Assembly (NCBI GenBank): GCA_016926735.1
Contig: JAFGOA010000198.1
Span: 1-43,411 of the forward strand
DNA: 43,411 nt
Source of the DNA: Promethearchaeota archaeon
GTDB taxonomy: Archaea > Asgardarchaeota > Lokiarchaeia > Sigyniarchaeales > SOKP01
Reading direction: 5' to 3'
A program made the translations under genes and the position numbers. Under the pieces are notes generated by a model. The model had not been told where the DNA came from and did not search any database. It was given only the letters and a program-made list of their open reading frames with translations. Of this stretch, positions 9,767 to 17,801 are shown piece after piece (position 1 is the stretch's first letter; each line of letters starts with the position of its first letter).

Positions 9767-10294
9767 CTAAATTATACCTAATTTTATCAAAATTTCCCTC
9801 GATAATTTTTCAAATGATTTATGGACATTTTCACCTGTTTTTGAAGACACTTTTATATAATCTAAAAAATTATGTTTTTTCATTAGCTCATCAACATAAT
9901 CATCATCTACAGAAATGTCATTTTCTAAATCCATTTTTGTTCCTAAAAATAAGATAGGAGCTTTAGAATTACCCGCTCTACAAATTTTTACCCAATCATC
10001 TATGCGATCTAATGTCAATGGTCTTGTTAAATCAAACATTATTAATGCTCCTTTAGCCCCTGCTGCATATGATTGTAATAGAAATCTAAATCGTTCTTGT
10101 CCTCCAAAATCCCATAGTTGAAGAGCTACATTTTTACCTTCAATGATGAATTCTTTTAGAAAAAATTCCACCCCAATTGTCATATGTGTGTCTGCCATAA
10201 AAATACCATCAACATATCGATGTAGCAGTGTTGTTTTACCTACTCCTCCTTCTCCAGCTGTAAGTACTTTTAGTATTATAGGTTTTAAAGTCAT
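9767..10294 (-). CDS. Rab/Ras-like small GTPase
   Basis: A 175-residue single-domain GTPase. G1 GEGGVGKT (14-21), a switch I Thr (T39 in HMTIGVEF), G3 WDFGGQE (61-67), G4 TKMD (119-122, with Thr where NKxD is usual) and G5 SSKTG (150-154) are all in place, so it should bind and hydrolyse GTP. The WDxGGQE switch II is shared with Rab, Ran and Arf-type families. There is no C-terminal cysteine motif, so prenylation as in eukaryotic Rabs is not supported. Asgard archaea carry many such GTPases with unknown partners. It lies in a run of minus-strand genes with a second GTPase about 1.5 kb away and a longin/roadblock-like gene in the same run. Confidence 0.93.
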   Translation of the reverse strand: MTLKPIILKVLTAGEGGVGKTTLLHRYVDGIFMADTHMTIGVEFFLKEFIIEGKNVALQLWDFGGQERFRFLLQSYAAGAKGALIMFDLTRPLTLDRIDDWVKICRAGNSKAPILFLGTKMDLENDISVDDDYVDELMKKHNFLDYIKVSSKTGENVHKSFEKLSREILIKLGII

Positions 10295-10492
10295 GATTTA
10301 TACATTTTTTCAGAATAATATACAATAATTTCTTAATAGATTTTTAAAGAAATTTTAAATATTTAGACCTATCTGAATATTATAATATATAATATTATGT
10401 TGATAAAAAATTATTTGGTGATAGTTCTTTTGAAAAAAAAGATTAACTCAAATAAAAAATGTTCTAATTTTTTCGATTTAATTAAAGGATAA

Positions 10493-11659
10493 TTATAATT
10501 CTTGTGTAAAATCTTCTATTCTATTCATAGCTTCTTCTAATAGACTGATATCAGTTGCATATGAAATCCTCAGTGTATTATTTGAGAAACTCCCAAAAAC
10601 ATCTCCCGGAACTATTGCTACTCCTTTTTCCTTAATAATTCTTTCAGAAAATTCTTGACCTGTTATTTGAAATTCTTCAACAGATGGCATAATATAAAAA
10701 GCTCCCCTTGGTTTCACAACACCAAATCCCATTTTTTTTAACCTTTTATATGAAAAATCTCTTCTTTCTTTAAAATTATGAATTATATCTTTGAAGAAAT
10801 CTTTATTCATCTTTAATCCTTCTATAAATCCAAATTGTGCAGCATGATTTGTCCCTGCAACTGTATATTGATGATATTTTTCCATAAGATCTATAATTTT
10901 TTCATTTGCAACCACATATCCTAAACGAAATCCAGTTGCAGAATATAATTTTGACATTGCATTTATTGTAATCGTTCTTTCCAACAAATCTTTAAAAGAC
11001 GCTGGACTAATATGTTCCGCTTCATCATAGATATAATTTTCATAAACTTCATCTGAAATAAGATAAAGGTCAAATTCCAAAACAATATCTATCAAATTTT
11101 TTATTTCTTTTGAAGTAAAGACATAACCTGTGGGATTATTAGGAGAATTAATGAGTATTGCTTTAGTTTTTTTCGAAATTATTTTTCTCAAATTTTCAAA
11201 ATCTGGAGAAAAATCTTGCTTTCTTTTAATTTCTTTTACAGTCACACCAAAAAAGTATCCTAAATAAAAATAAGAAATAAAATTAGGAGAAAATAAAATT
11301 AATTCATCACCTATATTAAAAATTGAAGCAAATGTTAAGGTTAATGCTTGACTTCCACCATTTGAAATTATTATATTTTTATTCCAATCTACTTCAATAT
11401 TATTATCTCTTTTAACTTTTTCCTCCAATAACTGCAATAGTTCTGGATTCCCTCTTGTTGGAGCATATTGAGTGATATTTTTTTCTAAGGCTCTTATATT
11501 TCCTTGAATTATTGGATATGGGGTTTTAAAATCGGGTTGTCCTATACCTAGACTTATTATATCAGAACGACCAGAAGCAAGATTAAAAAGTTCTCTAATT
11601 TTTGATTTAGGAGTTTTATTTGCTAAGATATATGATAATTCTTTCATAACTATTTTCAC
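10493..11659 (-). CDS. Class I/II (fold type I) PLP aminotransferase
   Basis: A 388-residue aspartate-aminotransferase-like enzyme. Numbering from the GTG at 11659: GIGQPDF (38-44), NSPNNPTG (171-178; substrate/PLP Asn), SDEVYENYIY (202-211; Asp for the pyridine nitrogen), SKLYSATGFRLGY (236-248; K237 is the Schiff-base lysine, R245 contacts phosphate) and LRISYA near the C-terminus (carboxylate Arg). The residues needed for transamination are all present. Substrate could be aspartate, aromatic or other amino acids. Start alternatives are GTG at 11659 and ATG at 11647; the GTG lies in a GTGTGAAAAT stretch that could itself be the ribosome site for the ATG. It sits between two small GTPase genes with no obvious link. 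Confidence 0.9.
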   Translation of the reverse strand: MKIVMKELSYILANKTPKSKIRELFNLASGRSDIISLGIGQPDFKTPYPIIQGNIRALEKNITQYAPTRGNPELLQLLEEKVKRDNNIEVDWNKNIIISNGGSQALTLTFASIFNIGDELILFSPNFISYFYLGYFFGVTVKEIKRKQDFSPDFENLRKIISKKTKAILINSPNNPTGYVFTSKEIKNLIDIVLEFDLYLISDEVYENYIYDEAEHISPASFKDLLERTITINAMSKLYSATGFRLGYVVANEKIIDLMEKYHQYTVAGTNHAAQFGFIEGLKMNKDFFKDIIHNFKERRDFSYKRLKKMGFGVVKPRGAFYIMPSVEEFQITGQEFSERIIKEKGVAIVPGDVFGSFSNNTLRISYATDISLLEEAMNRIEDFTQEL

Positions 11660-11842
11660 ACTACTAATTAAAAATTAAGATTTTATGATTTAATATAAAT
11701 TTTATTCAAATTAATTAGTATGAATCATAATTACTATTAAAAAGTGAAGATTCTTTTTCTAAAATCAATTGGCTATATAAAGAATATTTTCAATGATTTT
11801 ATTTAAAATTTATAACCATATAAAAGTTTTATAATTAGAAAA

Positions 11843-12397
11843 TTAGAGACCCTCAACATTTTGTCTTCTTAGGATTTCGATTACTAAATTCTCAAATGCT
11901 TTGTTAACATAATCACCATATTTAGCAGAAGTCTCGATAAATTCAGTAGCATTTATCTGTTCTGCCATTTTCTTTCCTTCTTCTGTAGGAACTATTCTTT
12001 CGTTTTCTAGATCCATTTTATTCCCTATTAACATATAAACTCCTTCTTTCTTAACGTACTTCCTGAAATCTTCATACCATTTTGTCTTTATTGCATCAAA
12101 TGTATTATGTCGTGTAATGTCATACACTAATAAACCTGCTACACAGCCTTGAAAATACATACTTCTTATAACATTATATTTTTCCTGACCTGCGAGGTCC
12201 CACATAATTAAACGAATTCGAGCATTTATTTTTTCAATATGTACATCTTTACGAATGATATTCGCACCTAAAGTAGGTTTATAATCTTCAGCGAAGGATC
12301 CTTCTACATATTGATTAATAAGTGATGTTTTTCCAACTGCAGCTTCACCTAGAATTGTTATTTTAAATACATATTCTTTAATTTCATCTGTTGACAT
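11843..12397 (-). CDS. Rab-like small GTPase
   Basis: A 184-residue GTPase closer to the eukaryotic Rab pattern than the one at 9767. It shows G1 GEAAVGKT (17-24), G2 PTLG with the switch I Thr (T42), G3 WDLAGQE (66-72), G4 NKMD (126-129) and G5 ETSAK (155-159). All five boxes are intact, including the Gln of switch II needed for hydrolysis. No C-terminal lipidation cysteines are seen (ends RRQNVEGL). The neighbour on the same strand, only 42 bp upstream, encodes a V4R/TRAPP-like protein. That is worth noting because TRAPP subunits act on Rab GTPases in eukaryotes; a functional link here is inference. A GAGGA-type ribosome site precedes the ATG. Confidence 0.95.
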   Translation of the reverse strand: MSTDEIKEYVFKITILGEAAVGKTSLINQYVEGSFAEDYKPTLGANIIRKDVHIEKINARIRLIMWDLAGQEKYNVIRSMYFQGCVAGLLVYDITRHNTFDAIKTKWYEDFRKYVKKEGVYMLIGNKMDLENERIVPTEEGKKMAEQINATEFIETSAKYGDYVNKAFENLVIEILRRQNVEGL

Positions 12398-12439
12398 ATC
12401 TTTACAATCCTCTGATTGTTATTAATATATTGTTTTATT

Positions 12440-13006
12440 TTATTTAATTTTTTTTTTTATTTTTAGAGAAAATATAAAAGTATTGTGATTAGGATCTTGA
12501 AGATCTTCTTGATTAATTTGATATATTACTTCTTTTTCTGAAGTTAAGGTTTTTTCCAGAGTGTGTACAATAAATCCTTTGAATAAAGTGCATGGAATTC
12601 CTATTTCAGAACAAAAGATACAATTCCGTACTTTAATTTTAATCTCATCCTCTGTTCGATCAATTATTTCAATATCCCAATCTGTATTAATTAACTCGGT
12701 AATTTCTTTTATACTTTCTTCAAATTTTTTTCCAAAAGGAAAGAGATAGAAAGAAAATTTTCTACCAATTTCAAATAATAATTCACTACATTGATATAAT
12801 AGACAATTTTGAGCTGTTAATATTTTCTTAAAAGAAAAATAATCTATCGTACTATCTGGATTAAAATCTTTCTGATTTCTTAAATGAAGTAAACCTGCTT
12901 CCTTTAATATTGATTTCATTCCATCATAATCAAGAGTATCGAGATAAGTTTGCAATAAAGCAGTTACAACTCTGTTCCTGACTTTTCCCTTATATTCCCC
13001 AATCAT
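12440..13006 (-). CDS. V4R/TRAPP-Bet3-like domain protein (tentative)
   Basis: A 188-residue soluble protein. The C-terminal half has the Cys-rich pattern of V4R domains: KVRNCIFCSEIGIPC, then LFKGFIVHTLEKTL, then strands ending in FIFSLKI. The N-terminal half is helical. V4R domains share the fold of TRAPP Bet3 and bind small hydrophobic ligands in bacteria and archaea; Bet3-like proteins in eukaryotes form part of a Rab exchange factor. The call rests on pattern alone and another alpha/beta fold is possible. Context helps: it is immediately upstream of a Rab-like GTPase on the same strand and downstream of the PPC-domain gene (22 bp), so the three are probably one transcript. Confidence 0.5.
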   Translation of the reverse strand: MIGEYKGKVRNRVVTALLQTYLDTLDYDGMKSILKEAGLLHLRNQKDFNPDSTIDYFSFKKILTAQNCLLYQCSELLFEIGRKFSFYLFPFGKKFEESIKEITELINTDWDIEIIDRTEDEIKIKVRNCIFCSEIGIPCTLFKGFIVHTLEKTLTSEKEVIYQINQEDLQDPNHNTFIFSLKIKKKIK

Positions 13007-13028
13007 TTAAGAATTCATTTTTACCTTA

Positions 13029-13460
13029 TTAATTTATATTTAAAAGTGATACTTTAAATTGATTATTATATAGCCTTTTAATTTTAGAAGATGTTTCATA
13101 TATATATACTTCTCCAGTTACTGATATAATACTTGGTTGACCTAAATGTCCCCCATTCACTGAGAAATCATTTCTACCAACAATTATATGGAGATGAATT
13201 AGTGGATCTTCATCCTTATAGGAAATATTACCCATGCAGCTTAATAATTCAACATCGTCTATAATTGTTTCAAATTTATAATCCTTCTGTGTAATATCAA
13301 AATACCCCAATGTTACTTTTTTTAAAGCTCCAATTATATTTATCAAACCAGATTTTATATTATGTTTTTTAACAATTTTTATTAAAGAATCAATAATATC
13401 CTCATCTGGATATAGTTTTGCTATAATTACTCTCTCAGCAGAGGTTTCAATACTATTCAT
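13029..13460 (-). CDS. PPC/DUF296 domain protein
   Basis: A 143-residue single-domain protein of the PPC (plant and prokaryote conserved, DUF296) family. Visible features are the N-terminal strand RVIIAKLYPDEDIIDSL, GLINIIGALKKVTLGYFD, and the family metal or ligand motif with two His in PLIHLHIIVG followed by GGHLGQPSI. The fold forms trimers. In plants it is linked to AT-hooks in DNA-binding proteins, but free-standing prokaryotic members have no settled function. No AT-hook is present here. It is first in a minus-strand run with the V4R-like and GTPase genes, and divergent from the MoxR-like gene at 13675 across a 214-bp AT-rich region that probably holds both promoters. Confidence 0.85.
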   Translation of the reverse strand: MNSIETSAERVIIAKLYPDEDIIDSLIKIVKKHNIKSGLINIIGALKKVTLGYFDITQKDYKFETIIDDVELLSCMGNISYKDEDPLIHLHIIVGRNDFSVNGGHLGQPSIISVTGEVYIYETSSKIKRLYNNQFKVSLLNIN

Positions 13461-13674
13461 AATACTTGATAATTAAATATATAACTACACTTTTATAAAA
13501 TTGTCTACATTTCTATATCTTTTTTTTAATTAAAATAATTAATTAAAAAAAAAAGATTTAATTTATTAATTCTAAAAATCTGGAAAATTTAATTATATAT
13601 TCCACTGATAAATTAAAATATCCTTATAGATAAAAGAATAAATTTTTAATTAAAAGATCTTTAAAAATGATGAT

Positions 13675-14559
13675 ATGACAGAGAAAGTAAATATCTCCGG
13701 TGTTGACATTTTTCTTACCCAACCAGTAGAAGTAGACTTAGAATGGGTTGGTGATGAGAGTGTTATTAATCAATTAAAAGCAGCATGGTTAGTTATAGAA
13801 AAAGGAGATTTACCCCTTACTCCTAGAATCTTAGGGAAACCAGGGATAGGAAAAACAACTTTAGCTTATGCTACAGGTAAAAGACTTAATCAAGATGTAT
13901 ATATTTTTCAATGTACAATGGATACAAGACCTGAAGATTTATTGGTCTCCCCCGTTATAGCTTCAGATAAATCAATAAAATATGTTGGAAGTTCATTAAT
14001 CTCTGCTATGATTAAAGGAGGTATATGTCTTTTGGATGAGGGAAATAGGATGAGTGAAAAAAGTTGGGCTTCACTAGCTCCTCTGATGGATAAAAGAAGA
14101 TATATTGAAAGTATTATTACTGGATTAAGAATTTATGCTCATCCAGATTTCCGTCTATGTGTTACAATGAATAGTGATTCAAGTACTTATGAAATTCCTG
14201 AATATATTCTAAGTAGAATGATTAAAATACAATTAGATTTTCCAGATAAAACTGATGAATTTCAAATTTTAAAATATAATATACCCTATTCTACAGATGA
14301 ACTTTTAAATTATTGCGTTGAATTTCTTCAAAATGCTCATATGCATGAGGAACCATATGTTGTCAGGGATGCTATAAAAATTTTAAGATTATATATAAAA
14401 ACGAGAGAACTTTATAAAGAAGATAAAAATCGATTGGATAAAAATAAGTTTAAAGAAATAATCAAAAATATATTAGATCCTTACGCGACTAAATATTGTC
14501 CCGATGAATTTGTAAAGTTATTAAAAAATCCAAAAAATAATCCAGAAAATATAATTTAA
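13675..14559 (+). CDS. MoxR-like AAA+ ATPase
   Basis: A 294-residue AAA+ protein. Walker A GKPGIGKT (54-61), Walker B ICLLDEGNRM (117-126), sensor 1 TMNSD (164-168) and the arginine-finger region LSRMIKI (179-185) are all present. The Walker B Glu-Gly-Asn-Arg variant and the PLMDKRRYIES segment are typical of MoxR/dynein-related ATPases, which act as chaperones, usually on VWA-domain partners. No VWA gene is in the window. The next plus-strand gene (15710) encodes a TraB-like protein, a combination also seen in bacterial MoxR gene sets, although here an oxidoreductase on the other strand lies between. Substrate unknown. There is no clear Shine-Dalgarno. Confidence 0.88.
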   Translation: MTEKVNISGVDIFLTQPVEVDLEWVGDESVINQLKAAWLVIEKGDLPLTPRILGKPGIGKTTLAYATGKRLNQDVYIFQCTMDTRPEDLLVSPVIASDKSIKYVGSSLISAMIKGGICLLDEGNRMSEKSWASLAPLMDKRRYIESIITGLRIYAHPDFRLCVTMNSDSSTYEIPEYILSRMIKIQLDFPDKTDEFQILKYNIPYSTDELLNYCVEFLQNAHMHEEPYVVRDAIKILRLYIKTRELYKEDKNRLDKNKFKEIIKNILDPYATKYCPDEFVKLLKNPKNNPENII

Positions 14560-14648
14560 TTTGATGTTGATTATCATAAATAGTTATTAATAAAATTATT
14601 TGATTAAAATCCATAAAAACACATAATTTTTTATTAATAATTTGATAT

Positions 14649-15629
14649 TTATTCATTTGGATATTTTAAATTCCATTGGGCTCGTATAATATCCATAGTT
14701 TTTATGACCTCTAAAGTATCATTCAAAGGCATTATTTTACTTTCTAATTTATTTTGATTTATGCAGCTAACCACTTCATTTATTTCATAATTATATCCAT
14801 TTGATTCATAGGGTATTTCTATTGATTTTTGAGTTTTATTGTTCAAATGGATAATTATTCTTGAAGGGTGAAAAAAGTCAGGAACTTCAATATATCCTTC
14901 CTTTCCATAAATATAAGCTGTATGAGGAATATTAAAAATAAATGAGGATGAACATATAGCAGTTTTATTATTTTCATATTCTAATAAATAAGAAGAAAAT
15001 TCATCTATTTTTGTATCTCCAAGAGAAACACTACTTTGGATTCTTTTAGGTGCACATTGATAAATCATTTGAGTAAAAGATATTGGATATACTCCTAAAT
15101 CAAGTAGAGCTCCCCCTCCTAAATTTAAATTTGTTAACCTTTCTATTCCACTTACATTTATACCAAAATCTGCTTTAATATGATATACCCTTCCAATAAT
15201 ATTCTCTATTAACAATATTTTTAATTCTCTGATACAAGGGAAAAATCTCATCCACATTGCTTCCATTAGAAATCTCTTTTTTTCTTTTGAAATTTTTATA
15301 AGTTTTTCTGCTTGCTTGGCATTTAAAGTAAATGGTTTTTCACACAAGACATGTTTATTATTTTTTAAACATAGTAAGGTATTATTAAAATGAAGATTAT
15401 TTGTAGTCGCAATATATATAACATCTATATTAGGATCTTTAACTAAACTTTCATAATCCGTATAGTATGTCTTAATTTTGAACTTTTTACTAAATTTTTT
15501 AGCATTCCCTTGTGTTTGAGATGCCACTGCGTGTAATGTGGTATTTTTACATGATCTAAATGCTTTAACAAATTCTTGTGCAATTTTACCACATCCAATA
15601 ATTCCCCATTTAATTATTTGTTCTACCAT
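14649..15629 (-). CDS. Gfo/Idh/MocA family NAD(P)-dependent oxidoreductase
   Basis: A 326-residue protein with an N-terminal Rossmann domain (WGIIGCGKIAQEF at 8-20, the GxGxxA dinucleotide motif) and the family EKPF motif (CEKPFTLNAKQAE at about 95-107), whose Lys is catalytic. The C-terminal alpha/beta domain includes GGGALLDLGVYPISF (about 171-185), the stretch with Asp and Gly that normally precedes the catalytic His in this family; here Tyr-Pro follows. Members oxidise or reduce sugars and related alcohols. The substrate cannot be told. It is antisense to its neighbours and separates the MoxR-like and TraB-like genes, so it may be a later arrival there. Confidence 0.9.
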   Translation of the reverse strand: MVEQIIKWGIIGCGKIAQEFVKAFRSCKNTTLHAVASQTQGNAKKFSKKFKIKTYYTDYESLVKDPNIDVIYIATTNNLHFNNTLLCLKNNKHVLCEKPFTLNAKQAEKLIKISKEKKRFLMEAMWMRFFPCIRELKILLIENIIGRVYHIKADFGINVSGIERLTNLNLGGGALLDLGVYPISFTQMIYQCAPKRIQSSVSLGDTKIDEFSSYLLEYENNKTAICSSSFIFNIPHTAYIYGKEGYIEVPDFFHPSRIIIHLNNKTQKSIEIPYESNGYNYEINEVVSCINQNKLESKIMPLNDTLEVIKTMDIIRAQWNLKYPNE

Positions 15630-15709
15630 TATTTATACTGTATTTTATTAATAAAATTTAAAGTTATTTTTTCTTATATTTATTAAAACAAAGACTTTTT
15701 GAAAAAGAA

Positions 15710-17692
15710 ATGGATAAAAATCCTTTTATAAGATATGAAAATTTATATATAATTCCTTCTTTTCATTGTAGAATCGAATTTGCTAAATTAGTAATAAAAA
15801 CATTTTATAAAATTTATCCTGATGTAATTGCTGTTGAATTACCGCCTACAATTAAAGATTATATCATTGAAGCTACAGATAGATTGCCTTATTTATCATT
15901 AATTGGATATGCTGATGAATTATCTCCTAAAAACATGTATTTTATTCCAATAGATCCAGGAGATTCTATCATAGAAGCAATATTATTGGGTAAAAAACAT
16001 AATATTCCTATTGAATTTATAGATTTTTCTGTAAAAAATTATCATCCTGAAGATATTAAATTACCAGATGATTATATCATTAGTAAAATTGGATTACAAA
16101 ATTTTTATGAGAATATCTCTAATTTTATAAAAAAAAAAAGATCAGAGAAGGACTTGGATTTTAGAAATAATTTTGATTTTAATAATCGCCTAGAGAAACA
16201 TTATGATCCTGAAAAAAACACAAATAACTTAGAAAAAGACATAATGAGAGAGATGTATATGGCTTCAAGATTGATAGAACTTAAACAAGTATATAAAAAA
16301 GTCTTAGTTGTTTTAGGAATGGGTCATTGGGATCATGTTAAATATTATTTATCTCACTCAGATAAACTTAAATCCATTAATACAAATATAGTTCCTAATG
16401 AATTCATAAAAATTTATAATGTTAGAGCTAAAGATGCTAGATTTTTAATAAGAGAACTTCCATTCAGTACTTTTAAATGGGTAAATTTTAAAAAAATAAT
16501 CTCTAAAGAGATGTTGGATACTATTGAATCTCCAGCTCAATTGGAAAATCTAATTGATAAATTTGACAAAAAATACCATATTAATGAAATTTTCTTTAAT
16601 TCTAAGGAAAAATACCAGAAAGAATTTAAAGAAATAATTAATCTTCATAGAATGAAATTATTATTTCGATACTTAAGGAATTTATCTATAATAGAAAGTA
16701 AATTTCTACCAAATTTAATTGATCTTATCATTGCTTCTAAAAATATTATTGATGATGATTTTGCTTGGAAAGTTATGAAAAAAGCATCTTTTTACCCGTT
16801 TAATGATCTGACTGAGAAATATGAAACTTTAAAATTATCATATAAAGGAGCTTATGATTCAAATGGTCGATTTATTAAATTAAGAAGACATCATTCTTAT
16901 TATTACAAAGAAAATAAAATTAATCCATTAAAAACTAGACCTGAAGAAAAATATCCAGGAGAATGGAGGAAGAAATGGAATCAAGGAGGTATAACATGTT
17001 CTTATCCTCCTGAAGATCTTATTCAAGAAAATTATTTTACATATCTAAGAAAGAGGGCTATTAAGAATTTAAAAAATAAAAGGATTAAAATTGAAGAGTT
17101 CCATTCCAGTATAAAAGATGGAATTGCAATTAAAGAAACTATAAGAGATTGGGGGATAAAAAAAAATATTTATATCAAAAATGAACAAATGATACAAGGA
17201 AGAATTGATACTATTGTTATTATCTTTAATAAGGATACACTCGAAAAAGAACAATATCCATATAAGTTAACTTGGTGGGCAGAGCATGATATGGAATGTG
17301 ATATGGCATTTTATGCTACAAATCCTGGGGATTATCTGATTGGACCTGGAATCTCTCATGTGGAAGTTGGTGGAGTACTATCTATTTTTCCTCCCTTGTA
17401 TCTGGCTCCTATATTTGAATCATATATGGATGAAAAATTTAAAGATACAAAAAATAAAGCTGAAAGATTATTAAAAGCAGCTATCATATATTCTAAAGAA
17501 AAATACATATTATATATTGCAAAAAATTTACCAAGAAAATATTTTTTTTCTTTAGCTGGAGTAAAACATAAAGATATTATTTTTATCCCATTGGAACATT
17601 TTTCAAAAGAATCATATAAAACATTAAAACATATGCATATATTAAATGATAAAAAAACCAGAAAAATTGCCCATAAATATATTCTTATTTAA
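15710..17692 (+). CDS. Large TraB/ChaN-like domain protein with long C-terminal extension
   Basis: A 660-residue soluble protein. The first 230 residues have the TraB/ChaN/EreA-like pattern: a short strand with a His-containing turn (IIPSFHCRIEFAKL, 14-27), PDVIAVELPP (37-46) with its Glu, a second half-repeat ending FIPIDPGDSI, then REMYMASRLIEL (near 190) and VVLGMGHWDHV (near 210), comparable to the ExxxM and GxGH motifs of TraB. The remaining 430 residues are helical with a late beta-rich part (EHDMECDMAFYATNPG, GISHVEVGGVL) that I do not recognise. Bacterial DUF5682 proteins also combine a TraB-like fold with great length and are encoded beside MoxR ATPases; whether this is a homologue is inference. 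It may be functionally paired with the MoxR-like gene at 13675. Confidence 0.6.
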   Translation: MDKNPFIRYENLYIIPSFHCRIEFAKLVIKTFYKIYPDVIAVELPPTIKDYIIEATDRLPYLSLIGYADELSPKNMYFIPIDPGDSIIEAILLGKKHNIPIEFIDFSVKNYHPEDIKLPDDYIISKIGLQNFYENISNFIKKKRSEKDLDFRNNFDFNNRLEKHYDPEKNTNNLEKDIMREMYMASRLIELKQVYKKVLVVLGMGHWDHVKYYLSHSDKLKSINTNIVPNEFIKIYNVRAKDARFLIRELPFSTFKWVNFKKIISKEMLDTIESPAQLENLIDKFDKKYHINEIFFNSKEKYQKEFKEIINLHRMKLLFRYLRNLSIIESKFLPNLIDLIIASKNIIDDDFAWKVMKKASFYPFNDLTEKYETLKLSYKGAYDSNGRFIKLRRHHSYYYKENKINPLKTRPEEKYPGEWRKKWNQGGITCSYPPEDLIQENYFTYLRKRAIKNLKNKRIKIEEFHSSIKDGIAIKETIRDWGIKKNIYIKNEQMIQGRIDTIVIIFNKDTLEKEQYPYKLTWWAEHDMECDMAFYATNPGDYLIGPGISHVEVGGVLSIFPPLYLAPIFESYMDEKFKDTKNKAERLLKAAIIYSKEKYILYIAKNLPRKYFFSLAGVKHKDIIFIPLEHFSKESYKTLKHMHILNDKKTRKIAHKYILI

Positions 17693-17801
17693 TAAGATCA
17701 TATAGAGATCTTGTAAAATTTAAAAGATATAAATTAAAAAACTCTAAAGTTAGGATTTTTAAAAATAACAAATAAATTAAGAAAAAAATGAAATCATTAT
17801 A

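Noticed and set aside
13461-17801. VWA-domain partner for the MoxR-like ATPase
   Set aside because: No nearby protein shows the DxSxS MIDAS motif, so a complete MoxR-VWA system cannot be claimed.
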